Assembly: GCF_017873235.1 (NCBI RefSeq) | Contig: NZ_JAGGJZ010000003.1 | Location: 218,762-282,761, forward strand | From: Clostridium moniliforme | GTDB taxonomy: Bacteria > Bacillota > Clostridia > Clostridiales > Clostridiaceae | Direction: 5' to 3' | Length of the DNA: 64,000 nt | Part shown: positions 49,636-59,277 of the stretch, one piece after another | Numbering within the stretch: position 1 is the stretch's first letter | Layout: every line of letters starts with the position of its first letter | Made by a program: the position numbers and the translations under genes | The notes under the pieces: model-generated | Databases searched by the model: none | What the model saw: only the letters and a program-made list of their open reading frames with translations | What the model was told of the DNA's origin: nothing

Positions 49636-49755
49636 TAGTTTATTAATTAACAATTGTAGATAAGTATTTCATAATATGATAGAATATTATTGTTTTTATA
49701 GAGATAGAAAAATATAGATTTAATTATTTTTAAATTTTCTATAAAGGCAGGTATT

Positions 49756-50028
49756 ATGAAAAGAGGCGTTTTTTTAATGGAAAATATTCAAAAATATATA
49801 GAGACAGCAAAGAAGATTCTTACAGAAAAATCTTTAAATATATTAGATGGTGAATCTGTAAGTGAAGGTACTCTATTATCTACTGGAATAAGTGAATTAG
49901 AAGAAGGTACAGTAGTATCATTTATAGATAAAAAATCTAATAAGATAAATCCAATATGGTATTATTATAATATAAAGAATGAAGTTATTTATAAACATAA
50001 AAATAATATATGGGAAAAAATCTATTAA
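49756..50028 (+). CDS. Hypothetical protein, 90 aa
   Basis: Start either ATG 49756 or ATG 49777 (MENIQKYIETAKKILTEKSL); both have purine-rich upstream sites. Mixed alpha/beta, no recognised domain. Followed by a bidirectional terminator. Confidence 0.5.
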   Translation: MKRGVFLMENIQKYIETAKKILTEKSLNILDGESVSEGTLLSTGISELEEGTVVSFIDKKSNKINPIWYYYNIKNEVIYKHKNNIWEKIY

Positions 50029-50048
50029 ATAAAATTTTACTAATGTTT

Positions 50049-50088
50049 AAAAAGCACTTATATTTAAATCAAAATATAAGTGCTTTTA
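50049..50088. terminator. Bidirectional terminator
   Basis: AAAAGCACTTATATTT / AAATATAAGTGCTTTT between convergent genes. Confidence 0.85.
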
Positions 50089-50100
50089 AATTTTATGTAA

Positions 50101-50349
50101 TTATCCCATAGTTACTTCAGATTTTACTGTATTTATTTCAGTTTCATTTGCTGGTTGTGCAGGCTTATAGTATCCTTTATTTTTTGCAATTGTATATACA
50201 TTATATTGACGCACTTCATCTTTGTTTCTCATTTGTTGAATTGTTTCACGTAACTGTTGATTATCAGTTTGAGATATTATTGAAGCATAGCCTGTTAAAC
50301 TACTATTAATCATACTTAAATAATCGTTTATCATATCTTTTTCATTCAT
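50101..50349 (-). CDS. CotF-like spore coat protein
   Basis: 82 residues: NDYLSMINSSLTGYASIISQ, QQLRETIQQMRNKDEVRQYN and YTIAKNKGYYKPAQPA match the small CotF-domain coat proteins of Clostridium. Paired with the next minus-strand gene upstream, 12 bases apart. Confidence 0.82.
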   Translation of the reverse strand: MNEKDMINDYLSMINSSLTGYASIISQTDNQQLRETIQQMRNKDEVRQYNVYTIAKNKGYYKPAQPANETEINTVKSEVTMG

Positions 50350-50361
50350 TGTATTAACCTC

Positions 50362-50547
50362 CTATTTTAGAAAAGACATTAAAGTTTCTTTGCTATTTTT
50401 TGCATCTTGAGCATCTTTTTGAAGCATTTGAATAATATTAGGATCAGTACAATGTTTAGCATAATCCTCAAGTTTATGTTCTATTGTTCCATGTGCACCA
50501 ATAAGATGACGAAGATTTTGTAATTCTAATAGATTTAAGTTTGACAT
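50362..50547 (-). CDS. Small spore-coat associated protein
   Basis: 61 residues: LLELQNLRHLIGAHGTIEHK, then LEDYAKHCTDPNIIQMLQKD, resembling the partner of CotF-like proteins. First gene of a two-gene spore operon, AGGAAGTGATTTT upstream. Confidence 0.72.
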   Translation of the reverse strand: MSNLNLLELQNLRHLIGAHGTIEHKLEDYAKHCTDPNIIQMLQKDAQDAKNSKETLMSFLK

Positions 50548-50652
50548 AAAATCACTTCCTAACTTTAAAACTCAATTATATTATCAGAATAAATAAAAGA
50601 AATTATTCTATATATGTAATTCCAGTTCATCCTAGAGTTTCCATGAATAATA

Positions 50653-50693
50653 AATAACCTATGAGTCTAAATATAAAGACTCATAGGTTATTG
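50653..50693. terminator. Palindromic terminator
   Basis: AATAACCTATGAGTCT / AGACTCATAGGTTATT downstream of the CapA-family gene. Confidence 0.8.
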
Positions 50694-51941
50694 TTAAGGA
50701 AAAGATTTTGTTCCTAAAGAATTTTCACCTAAAATATTTTTTGTATTTTCAAGAGAATTTAGTGCCCTATTATAAGATTTTTCTGAAAGATTAAATTTAT
50801 CTTTATTATTAACTATTTCATTTAAAGGAATAATTTTGTGAGTAAATAAATTATTTCCTTTTGGTTCTCTATAAACCCACGTAGGAATAATAGTATAATC
50901 TTTTAAATATAGTTTATTATTTTTCAATCCTAGTGAAAATTTTAATAATAAACCATCTTCTGTTAGATAATTATGAATCTCTTCATAACATTGGTTAGAT
51001 AAAAAGTTTCCTTGTGAGTATATTACAAAGGTTGAATGACCGGAATTGTTTTTAATAATTTCATAAGGCTCTATAACATGAGGATGACTTCCTAAAATTA
51101 TATCTACTCCTAATTCATTCATTTTCTTTGCTATTTTCTTTTGAACTTTATTTACTTTTGTACTATATTCATCTCCCCAATGGAAAGATCCTATTATAAA
51201 TTGAACACCATTTTTTTTCATATCTTTTATTGAATTTTCAACATTTTTATAAAGTTCATCTAAATTATCATAACTAAAGGAATTAATTAGTGAATTAACA
51301 TCTTTTGGAATTGGAATTGAATTTATTGAGTTAGGACCAGTTCTGTATGTATAAGAAAATAGTCCAATTTTATGACCATCCATATTATATATTAAATAAT
51401 TTTTATCAGAAGAGCTTTTCTTTACTCCAAGATTTAATAATCCATTTTCATTACCTTTAGATATTGTACTTTTTACCCCTTTGGTTCCTTGGTCTATAAC
51501 ATGATTAGAAGCATAATTAATTACATTAAATCCAACGTTTTTTAAAGATTTTAAAAATGCTTCTGGAGAGTTAAAAGTAGGGTATCCTTCAGGTTTTCCA
51601 CCACTTACATTACCTTCAAAAACTCCTATACTTAAGTTGGAATTTTTTATGTAGCTTTTAACATATTGAAAGCTTTTATCAAAATTATATCCACCATCTT
51701 TTGTTTTAGCACCAGCTATTTGAGCATCATGTGTCATCATGTTACCAACAGATGTTATAGTATAAATTTTTTCTTTATTGTGCAGTACAATATTTGATGA
51801 CTTTTCTTGTTTATTAAAAAATAAGCCATAAACTTTATAACTACATAAGCTTAAAAAGATTATACATAAAGAAATAAATAAATATCTCCTTATTCTAAAT
51901 TTCTTTTTATAACTATTAATTTTTTTAGACCTTTTAGTCAT
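50694..51941 (-). CDS. CapA-family (PGA capsule biosynthesis-like) protein
   Basis: 415 residues. Membrane anchor at residues 20-38, then a metallophosphatase-like CapA domain: ITSVGNMMTHDAQIAGAK, VGFNVINYASNHVIDQGTKG, FIIGSFHWGDEY and DIILGSHPHVIEPYEII, with metal-ligand histidines and aspartates. CapA proteins take part in poly-gamma-glutamate synthesis, but standalone copies are widespread with unknown roles. Confidence 0.88.
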   Translation of the reverse strand: MTKRSKKINSYKKKFRIRRYLFISLCIIFLSLCSYKVYGLFFNKQEKSSNIVLHNKEKIYTITSVGNMMTHDAQIAGAKTKDGGYNFDKSFQYVKSYIKNSNLSIGVFEGNVSGGKPEGYPTFNSPEAFLKSLKNVGFNVINYASNHVIDQGTKGVKSTISKGNENGLLNLGVKKSSSDKNYLIYNMDGHKIGLFSYTYRTGPNSINSIPIPKDVNSLINSFSYDNLDELYKNVENSIKDMKKNGVQFIIGSFHWGDEYSTKVNKVQKKIAKKMNELGVDIILGSHPHVIEPYEIIKNNSGHSTFVIYSQGNFLSNQCYEEIHNYLTEDGLLLKFSLGLKNNKLYLKDYTIIPTWVYREPKGNNLFTHKIIPLNEIVNNKDKFNLSEKSYNRALNSLENTKNILGENSLGTKSFP

Positions 51942-52138
51942 TTTATCCCCCTTAATATTAATAGATTTATTTACAATTTATATATTACTAAAATGATATT
52001 AATAAAACAATAAAAAATTAAAATATAATTTAAAAAAATTAATAATAAGACAAGTAATGAAAAGTACTAAAGATTAAAAATATTAGTAGAAAAATTAACA
52101 ACATAGCATAGTATAGAATGGAGGAGGAGATTTTAATT

Positions 52139-52753
52139 ATGAAAAAAGCTAAAAATTTAGTTAAAAAGGCCTTATTAATTATTATGATAGGTGTTGTCAG
52201 TACAATTGGTTTAGTTGGTTGTGGAAACACACCTAAAGAAAATAATGAAGTTAAAATTGAGCAACAATCAAAAGATAAAATTATAGAAAAAGAGAGCAAA
52301 GATGAGAAAGAAAGTAACTTTCCACAAGTGCAGAAAGAAGAAGTTAAAGAGAATGCTCAACTGAAAGGAAATCTTAAAGTTGGAGATGTTTTTGAAACTG
52401 AAGACGCAAAGGTAACTATAAATAAAATAAGAACAACTAAAGATAGAAATAGATATAGTAAAATTAAAGCTAATAGAGTAATAGTGATAGAATATACTTA
52501 TACAAATAAAAATATTGATGGAACTATGTATTTAGACACTTATTTTTTCAATGCTTATGATAATGATGGAGAAATTTTAGAACATTATGATGTAATAGAT
52601 CACAAACAACCTAAAGAAATAAGTAAAGGGAAAAAATGTACTGCAGAAATGGTTTTTGCACTTAATAATAAAAATAATAATATAACTTTAGATATGAATG
52701 AAACAATGTTTGGTGGAGAAGTTTTAGCAACTTGGAATTTAAAAATTAAATAA
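52139..52753 (+). CDS. DUF4352-type lipoprotein
   Basis: 204 residues from ATG 52139 (GGAGGAG upstream). Signal peptide with lipobox LVGC (Cys28), a charged linker (residues 30-75), then an immunoglobulin-like DUF4352/telokin-like domain (LKVGDVFETEDAKVTINKIR, RVIVIEYTYTNKNIDG, VFALNNKNNNITLDM). Surface lipoprotein of unknown function. Confidence 0.8.
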   Translation: MKKAKNLVKKALLIIMIGVVSTIGLVGCGNTPKENNEVKIEQQSKDKIIEKESKDEKESNFPQVQKEEVKENAQLKGNLKVGDVFETEDAKVTINKIRTTKDRNRYSKIKANRVIVIEYTYTNKNIDGTMYLDTYFFNAYDNDGEILEHYDVIDHKQPKEISKGKKCTAEMVFALNNKNNNITLDMNETMFGGEVLATWNLKIK

Positions 52754-52867
52754 AAAATAATTAAAAAGAAAAATAGTATAATTGTTTTATTTACAATTAT
52801 ACTTTAATATGATTAAATCAAATGAATAAATTAGATATACACTAAACTAATTTAAATTTAGAGATTT

Positions 52868-52896
52868 AGGAGCTATTAATTTAGCTCCTTTTTTTA
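52868..52896 (+). terminator. Terminator
   Basis: AGGAGCTA / TAGCTCCT with T7. Confidence 0.85.
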
Positions 52897-53038
52897 TTAT
52901 CTCATCAAATTTTACTTAAATAACTGATTTTACTAGTCTATGCAATATATATTTATATATTATAATTAGCTTAAAAAATATATCTGTTATATCAACATTA
53001 ATATAATTTAAAAGTATTTATACAGTATATAAATTGTG

Positions 53039-53479
53039 TTATATAATATCTAAGGATGTTTTTGATACTAATATTGTAGACAAAAATTCATCATGAAATT
53101 CAGTAGAAATGCCTACCCATTCTATAAATTCATTTAAATTATCATTAAATTCTTTTAATTCTAAATTTTCTTTTAAAAAATCTCTTATTGAATCTTTGCT
53201 TTTATCTAGCATTCTTAATATTAATTTAATATTTTGATAGGTTACATTTCCTCTATTTATATATTTATCTAAAATGTGTGAGTAAATTGAATAAGAAATT
53301 ACACTTGCAAATATTTCTTTTGGAAGCTTATTTAAGTAATTTAAATTTTCAATTTTACATTTATTGAAAAATTCTATTAATAATTCATCCATATTGTTTT
53401 TTTCTTCGATATAATTAAAAATGTTTCTTTCTACACAGTTTCTTTTGTTATAAATTTTTTTTAAGTTAGATATGTCCAT
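53039..53479 (-). CDS. Hypothetical helical protein, 146 aa
   Basis: Helix-rich (LIEFFNKCKIENLNYLNKLP, IKLILRMLDKSKDSIRDFLK), soluble, no recognised family. Ribosome site AGAAGGGATTGATATA. Confidence 0.5.
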   Translation of the reverse strand: MDISNLKKIYNKRNCVERNIFNYIEEKNNMDELLIEFFNKCKIENLNYLNKLPKEIFASVISYSIYSHILDKYINRGNVTYQNIKLILRMLDKSKDSIRDFLKENLELKEFNDNLNEFIEWVGISTEFHDEFLSTILVSKTSLDII

Positions 53480-53696
53480 TATATCAATCCCTTCTTTTTG
53501 TAATACCCCAGCAACTTCTCATTTGTTTATATTATTAATTCTATAAGTTTTACAAAAAATCCTTCCATAAAAAGGAAAAATATAATATTGAATTAATAAA
53601 TTTATATAACAAAAATTATTAATATGAAAAATAAGAATAAATATATATTATTTGGAAAATATATTAATGAATTTAAATCTAGGGGTGTGAACTAAT

Positions 53697-54233
53697 ATGA
53701 AGAAAAGTATAAAATTACTAATGATTATAGGTTCATTTATAATTTTTAGCATAAGTATTTTAAATAAGTTTTTATATGCAGATGAATATATAGAAATAAT
53801 AGCAAATAAAAGGAATTGGGAAAGTATAATAATAACTGAAGATAATAATTTAACAGATTCAAAAATAAGTTCAGAATCAAAACTTAAAATTGAAAAAATA
53901 GATTATAATAAACTAAAATACAGTTATGAAGAATATAGTGATAAGCCTATAAATAAATTTGGTACTTTAGATTCTATTTCAAATAATACATGGGTTGGGT
54001 ATATAAATGATAATTTATATGGGATTATGTATTGTAAAATAATTATTGACAATGAACATATAAAAATTAATATTGAGAGATTAAATAAAAATTGTACTAC
54101 TATAGAAATGTTTAGAAATTCTAAAAATAAAGTATATGAATCATTTAATTATAATTTAAAAGATAAAACTAAAGATTTTATTTCAAATAATAAAAAATTA
54201 AAAACTAAAATAAAAGAAATAGAATTTTTATAG
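53697..54233 (+). CDS. Hypothetical exported protein, 178 aa
   Basis: N-terminal signal or anchor (IKLLMIIGSFIIFSISILN), remainder polar. AGGGGTGTGAACTAAT upstream. No domain recognised. Confidence 0.55.
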   Translation: MKKSIKLLMIIGSFIIFSISILNKFLYADEYIEIIANKRNWESIIITEDNNLTDSKISSESKLKIEKIDYNKLKYSYEEYSDKPINKFGTLDSISNNTWVGYINDNLYGIMYCKIIIDNEHIKINIERLNKNCTTIEMFRNSKNKVYESFNYNLKDKTKDFISNNKKLKTKIKEIEFL

Positions 54234-54257
54234 TTGTAATTACATAAAAATACATTA

Positions 54258-54290
54258 ATAAAAACGCCTATACTCTAGGCGTTTTTATTA
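54258..54290. terminator. Bidirectional terminator
   Basis: AAAAACGCCTA / TAGGCGTTTTT. Confidence 0.85.
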
Positions 54291-54527
54291 ATAATCTATT
54301 CCACAAGATTTAATATTATCTTTATTATCTGAACTACATGGAGTTACTGCATAAGTTATATGACATCTAGGACATTTTGTAATTAACTTATTCATAACAA
54401 ATGTTTCTCCGCAAGAACAAGTTATTGTATGCTCTACTTTTGTATGCATATCCTGAAAGCCTTTCTCTCTAACTAAATCTGCGACTTTTTTACCATCATT
54501 TCCAAGTGATGAACATCCACATCCCAT
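54288..54527 (-). CDS. Small cysteine-rich protein, 79 aa
   Basis: MGCGCSSLG at the N-terminus, TITCSCGETF and KCPRCHITYAVTPCSSD: a probable zinc-binding fold. No known role. AGGAGGTATTTAATT upstream. Confidence 0.62.
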   Translation of the reverse strand: MGCGCSSLGNDGKKVADLVREKGFQDMHTKVEHTITCSCGETFVMNKLITKCPRCHITYAVTPCSSDNKDNIKSCGIDY

Positions 54528-54737
54528 AATTAAATACCTCCTAATATTAAATTAATTATATTATATATAATATTAAACTTTATGTCTGTATCTTATGTTA
54601 CATAAAGTTTAGTTAAAGATTTAGTATTAGTTAAAATATAAATAAATTATTTGTTATAAAAATTTTATTTAATAGAGAATATTAAATATTATATGTGTAA
54701 AAAATAATTATGATATTTGACTATTGAGGTGATAATT

Positions 54738-55604
54738 ATGATACAGAATAGTTTTCCTAGAATTTTTAATACACAAAAAGAACTAACTCAACCTGGAAAA
54801 GAAAATGATATGAGTATATCTCCAATATATTATAATGAAAATTATAATAATGGAAAAAGACTAAAAGATAAAGTTGCTATTATTACAGGTGGAGATAGTG
54901 GAATTGGAAGAGCTGTTAGTTTAGCATTTGCAAGAGAAGGGGCTAAAGTTGTAATAGTTTATTTAAATGAAGAAGAAGATGCAAATAAAACTTTAGATTT
55001 AGTTAAAAAGTTAAATTCTGAAGGAATTATAATTTCAGGTGATTTAGGAGAAGAAAGTTTTTGCAGCAAAGTTATCTCTAAAACTATTAATGAATTTAAT
55101 AAAATTGACATTATAGTAAATAATGCAGGTGAACAATATCCGGCTAATTCTTTGTTAGATATTACATCAGATCAATTACTTCATACATTTAAAACAAATG
55201 TTTTTTCAGCTTTTTATCTTATTAAAGAAGCATTACCATATCTTAAAGAAGGAAGTAGTATAATAAATACAACTTCAGTAACTGCATATAATGGACATGA
55301 TAGACTAATTGATTATTCGTCATCTAAAGGTGCTTTAACTTCATTTACTAGAAGTTTAGCATTAAACTTAGCTAATGTAGGAATAAGAGTAAATTCAGTT
55401 GCACCAGGTCCTATTTGGACACCACTAATACCAGCTTCCTTTAAAAAAGAAGAATATAAAAATTTTGGCTCAAAAACTGCATTTAAAAGGCCAGGGCAAC
55501 CAGTTGAACTAGCGGAAGCCTATGTATTTTTAGCAAGTGAAGGATCTTCATTTATAACAGGTGAAACAATTCATGTTAATGGTGGAGAAATGATTAATGT
55601 ATAA
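54738..55604 (+). CDS. SDR-family oxidoreductase
   Basis: 288 residues from ATG 54738 (GAGGTG upstream). Rossmann NAD(P)-binding TGGDSGIGRAVSLAFA, NNAGEQYP, catalytic INTTSVTAYNG then YSSSKGAL (Tyr and Lys), VAPGPIWTPL. The long N-terminal extension and GGDSGIGR sequence fit the general-stress-type YhdF/YtkK-like SDRs of Firmicutes. Substrate unknown. Confidence 0.88.
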   Translation: MIQNSFPRIFNTQKELTQPGKENDMSISPIYYNENYNNGKRLKDKVAIITGGDSGIGRAVSLAFAREGAKVVIVYLNEEEDANKTLDLVKKLNSEGIIISGDLGEESFCSKVISKTINEFNKIDIIVNNAGEQYPANSLLDITSDQLLHTFKTNVFSAFYLIKEALPYLKEGSSIINTTSVTAYNGHDRLIDYSSSKGALTSFTRSLALNLANVGIRVNSVAPGPIWTPLIPASFKKEEYKNFGSKTAFKRPGQPVELAEAYVFLASEGSSFITGETIHVNGGEMINV

Positions 55605-55628
55605 TTTTATTAAAAAGAAGGTGATATA

Positions 55629-55763
55629 ATGGGAAAAAACTTAAAAAATAAAGAAACAAATGGAAAATTTTCTAACTCAAGAGTTAAAAGTTATAGGGAA
55701 AATTACGAAAATCAAAATACTTCTATAGAACAAAAAAGTACATCTAACAATATAAAAAAATAA
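55629..55763 (+). CDS. Small hydrophilic protein, 44 aa
   Basis: ATG 55629 after AGAAGGTGATATA, 24 bases behind the SDR gene. Composition rich in Asn, Lys, Ser (MGKNLKNKETNGKFSNSRVK). Might be a small spore or stress protein; no family recognised. Confidence 0.42.
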   Translation: MGKNLKNKETNGKFSNSRVKSYRENYENQNTSIEQKSTSNNIKK

Positions 55764-55910
55764 ATTTAAATATATAGAGAAGAATATATAATTATTTTCT
55801 TCTCTATTTTTATGAAAGTATATAGTAAATTTATTAGTGAAAAATTTTGCTATATAAGTTATAATATTAAAATATGATTTAGTTTAATAATTATTGTTTA
55901 GGAGGAGTAA

Positions 55911-56939
55911 ATGAAATACAGCATAAATGTACCAGATGAATTTAATATTCGTGTTAATGAAATAATAGAAAAAATAGATAATTTTTGTACTAAAGTTTTA
56001 AATGATGAATATTTAGAAAAATGTATTAAGTTAACAGAAATTTTAGCTAATAATGAAGATAATAAGTTATTGAGAGGAAAAAGTAATACTTGGTCTTCTG
56101 GAATAGTACATGCAGTCTTTTTTGTTAATGATACTCTTAATAAAAAAGGAATAAAAATGGATGAATTAGCTGATTATTTTGAAGTTTCAGAGGGGACTAT
56201 AGGAACAAAGTCAAGAGAAATTAGAAAATTATTAAATATAGATAAAACTTCTAAAAAATGGAAAATAAAAGAAGATAATGATTGTTCATCTTGTTGTGGC
56301 GATGAAAATAATGTTATTGATTTATTTGATAATGCTTTAGAGTTAGATGATGTTGAAAAAGGTACTGTGGAACTTAGAAAATGTGCTTCTATTTTAAAAA
56401 ATAATCTTGGAGAAGAATATTTTGAAAAATATATTGGACAAATAGGTGTATCAGCAGAAGGAGATTTCTATTTAACTGTATTATCTACTTTATCAAATTA
56501 TGAATTTGCATTAGGAAACTATGAAGAGAGCTTTAGATTGGAAAAAGAAATATTAGAATTAGATGAATATGATTCAAGAAATGTTAGACATTCAATTGTT
56601 TTTAGAGCATTAATTAATAAAGATTATGATTATGCTAAAAAAATATTTGAAAAATATGCTGATGAAGACAGCATATTCTTTAAGTATGGTAAAGTCTTAT
56701 ATTATTATTACAAAGATGATAGAAAAAGTGCTAGAAAGGCTTTAAAGAAAGCTTTAAAACATAATGTTTATTTTATAGAATGTCTAGTTGGAAATATTAA
56801 AACAGTTGAAGGTGAAATTAGTTCTTATAAAAAGGGAAGTATTGAAGAGGCAAGCCTTTGTATAGAATATAGTTTACCACTTTGGACAAACAAAAAAATA
56901 GGCTCTTGGTTAATAAAAGCATTGAATAAGATAAAATAA
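55911..56939 (+). CDS. DUF6398-like plus TPR-like protein
   Basis: 342 residues. N-terminal 120 residues (FCTKVLNDEYLEKCIKLTEI, TWSSGIVHAVFFVNDTLNKK, LADYFEVSEGTIGTKSREIR) form a helical domain with helix-turn-helix look as in DUF6398. A CSSCCGDE stretch follows, then TPR-like helices (residues 190-310; FALGNYEESFRLEKEILELD). Probably a protein-interaction factor. Confidence 0.68.
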   Translation: MKYSINVPDEFNIRVNEIIEKIDNFCTKVLNDEYLEKCIKLTEILANNEDNKLLRGKSNTWSSGIVHAVFFVNDTLNKKGIKMDELADYFEVSEGTIGTKSREIRKLLNIDKTSKKWKIKEDNDCSSCCGDENNVIDLFDNALELDDVEKGTVELRKCASILKNNLGEEYFEKYIGQIGVSAEGDFYLTVLSTLSNYEFALGNYEESFRLEKEILELDEYDSRNVRHSIVFRALINKDYDYAKKIFEKYADEDSIFFKYGKVLYYYYKDDRKSARKALKKALKHNVYFIECLVGNIKTVEGEISSYKKGSIEEASLCIEYSLPLWTNKKIGSWLIKALNKIK

Positions 56940-56965
56940 AAAAGTAGGGAAACCTACTTTTTTAT
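56938..56965 (+). terminator. Terminator
   Basis: AAAAAGTAGG / CCTACTTTTT with GAAA loop. Confidence 0.85.
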
Positions 56966-57070
56966 TTTATTAATTTAGAGTAACAAAGTATTTACATTAA
57001 GTTAATGGTGATAATTTTTTCATGGGAGTATACTTATAACTATAAAAATTAGCATAAGGAGATGGATATT

Positions 57071-57574
57071 ATGGAAAATATTCAGAATGAAACGTATGAG
57101 TTATTTTTTCTTCAATATATTTTCCTTGGACTAGTTGGAATATTATTTTTTATATTTCCAATAACATCAATAAATTATTTTACAAAATTATCAGGTAGCT
57201 TAATTGTTATTTCTGGAATATTTAAATTAATAAATTCTTTTTCAATAGAAAAAAAGGTAGCTAATAATTTTATACTTAGTGCTTTAGATATACTTTTTGG
57301 TGTATCATTAATATTCATAAAAATAAACATTATAGAAAATTTATTGATTTTTTATGGTATTTGGTCTGTAATAAGATCAATTATTTTATTATTGGGCGAA
57401 ATAATATATAAAAATTTTAGATTAAATTTTAAAACAATATATATAGTTAGTTTAATTATAATAGGATGTTTAATTATAAACTATTCTAGAATTAATATAT
57501 TGCTAGTATCTATTATTATAGGTATTTATTTTATGATTAATGCAATATGTGGGGTTTTTGTAAATTTAAAATAA
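57071..57574 (+). CDS. HdeD/DUF308-like membrane protein
   Basis: 167 residues from ATG 57071 (AAGGAG 9 bases upstream; ATG 57062 abuts it). Six hydrophobic helices in repeating pairs (FLGLVGILFFIFPITSINYF, ILFGVSLIFIKINIIENLLI), the HdeD pattern. Function unknown in clostridia. Confidence 0.7.
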   Translation: MENIQNETYELFFLQYIFLGLVGILFFIFPITSINYFTKLSGSLIVISGIFKLINSFSIEKKVANNFILSALDILFGVSLIFIKINIIENLLIFYGIWSVIRSIILLLGEIIYKNFRLNFKTIYIVSLIIIGCLIINYSRINILLVSIIIGIYFMINAICGVFVNLK

Positions 57575-57644
57575 TATTATTTTAATAATAAATGAATTAA
57601 ATTCATAAGTATTATATAAGAACGTATCAATGGAGGTACCTATT

Positions 57645-58559
57645 TTGAATTTTCTTCTTTATTTAGATGAATTGTTAGTAACAGGATTATCTTCTGTAAT
57701 TGCAGAAGGATATATTGAAGTATTAACAAGAAAAAGAGTATGGGATAGAGCATTACTTGGCAGATTTAATATTGAAAATAAAGAAACAAATTATTGGGAA
57801 GATAGATATAGTAAAGATAAAAGAGAAGGATATAAAAATTATATAGATTCTGATGCTAATACATATACTTGTGGTATAGATAATAATAAAACATTTGAAG
57901 GTAAAGGTTGTATTAGGTTAGAAGAAGAAGAAAAAAAAATTTATACAATGTTTAGTTTTCATAAAAATATAATGTTAGGTTTAGAAAACAAAGGAAAAGT
58001 AAAAAGTACAAATGATATTTGTTCTGGAAATGTACAAGAGGGAGATTATGTTAAACTGAAAGGCTTTCTTTGTAGTGAATCTTTAAATTCTTATATAGAT
58101 TCTTTAAAAAGTATAATAGATTGTTTTGGATATGATAAATTAAATAAGTTAAGAGAAGATAATTGTATAATGGATTTTAGTGTAATAGATAAATTATTAG
58201 TTGAGATACAATCAAAATTACATCTTAATGATACGAGTGATCTAATATTAAAATGTGGTAATAGAGAGTTAGTTATTACAATAAACAATAATTATTTTTT
58301 AAATAATCACACTAATAAATATGATCATATAGATTGCAGCTGTAATATTTTTGGAAAGGTAGTAAAGAAGTGTTGTAGTAATGATGATATACATTTTCTT
58401 AGAAAAACAGGGCAAAAAGATTTTTATGAGGAGATGTTAAATAAATGTATTCCAGCTTTTGATTGTCTTAATAAAATTGGAATTAAACCTCCAATTTGCC
58501 CTAGAACTAAAATTATAAATAATCCATATCAAATAATTCCAATAAGTATATATATTTAA
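57645..58559 (+). CDS. Hypothetical cysteine-containing protein, 304 aa
   Basis: TTG 57645 preferred because GGAGG stands 8 bases upstream; ATG 57630 overlaps it. The N-terminal part is hydrophobic (LYLDELLVTGLSSVIAEGYI), then polar with several cysteines (DCSCNIFGKVVKKCCSNDDI, IPAFDC). No family recognised. Followed by terminator. Confidence 0.55.
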   Translation: MNFLLYLDELLVTGLSSVIAEGYIEVLTRKRVWDRALLGRFNIENKETNYWEDRYSKDKREGYKNYIDSDANTYTCGIDNNKTFEGKGCIRLEEEEKKIYTMFSFHKNIMLGLENKGKVKSTNDICSGNVQEGDYVKLKGFLCSESLNSYIDSLKSIIDCFGYDKLNKLREDNCIMDFSVIDKLLVEIQSKLHLNDTSDLILKCGNRELVITINNNYFLNNHTNKYDHIDCSCNIFGKVVKKCCSNDDIHFLRKTGQKDFYEEMLNKCIPAFDCLNKIGIKPPICPRTKIINNPYQIIPISIYI

Positions 58560-58583
58560 AAAGGCACTAAAAGTGCCTTTTAT
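58559..58583 (+). terminator. Terminator
   Basis: AAAAGGCACT / AGTGCCTTTT, loop AAA; faces the convergent gene as well. Confidence 0.85.
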
Positions 58584-58586
58584 TTA

Positions 58587-59210
58587 TTAGAAATTAAATT
58601 TCGATTCAAGTTCAATATTTAATTTTCTATTATTAAGGGATACATTTTTTATTGAAATACCATAATCTTTAGTTAAAGAAATTATAATATTATTATTAAC
58701 CTCATCTTTTGATAATATAGAATTATTTTGTATATGATTAAATATATAAGATTTAGGAATTGTTATAAATCCAACCTTAGTATAATTATAGTGAAGTATA
58801 GCGTTATTATTATTAGCTTTTACTGTAAAATTACTAATTGCTTGTAGAGGAATTCCTTTATAATCAAAATTAATATATAATAATAGTTGATTATCCTTTA
58901 TAAGTGCTCTTATTCCATTTAAATTTTCTGTATTTATATTGCTATTATTTATTGAATAAATAATCAAATCTGTTATTTCATTATCAGTAAATGATGATGA
59001 AGATTTAAATTCTATTCCAGAAAGATTTAAATCAATATTATTAGGAATGAGCTTTTTCATAATTTTTTTAGGAGTAAGTTCTACTTCAGAATTAATTGAT
59101 TTTACTTGTATTTTAGGTTCAAAACTAATTTTGTAAGTAATAAAAATTGATACTATAGCAATAACTAATATTATAAATATAACTAATAATCTTTTACTTG
59201 TTTTACTCAT
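58587..59210 (-). CDS. Hypothetical membrane-anchored protein, 207 aa
   Basis: ATG 59210 chosen because GAGGTGTTTTTA precedes it. Residues 8-28 are a membrane helix, rest extracellular: IDLNLSGIEFKSSSSFTDNE, IRALIKDNQLLLYINFDYKG. Not recognised; repeats of a beta pattern suggest a two-lobed domain. Confidence 0.55.
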   Translation of the reverse strand: MSKTSKRLLVIFIILVIAIVSIFITYKISFEPKIQVKSINSEVELTPKKIMKKLIPNNIDLNLSGIEFKSSSSFTDNEITDLIIYSINNSNINTENLNGIRALIKDNQLLLYINFDYKGIPLQAISNFTVKANNNNAILHYNYTKVGFITIPKSYIFNHIQNNSILSKDEVNNNIIISLTKDYGISIKNVSLNNRKLNIELESKFNF

Positions 59211-59277
59211 TAAAAACACCTCAAATTTTATTAAATTCAATAACTATAATTATATCAATGAAGGGATCAATATACAA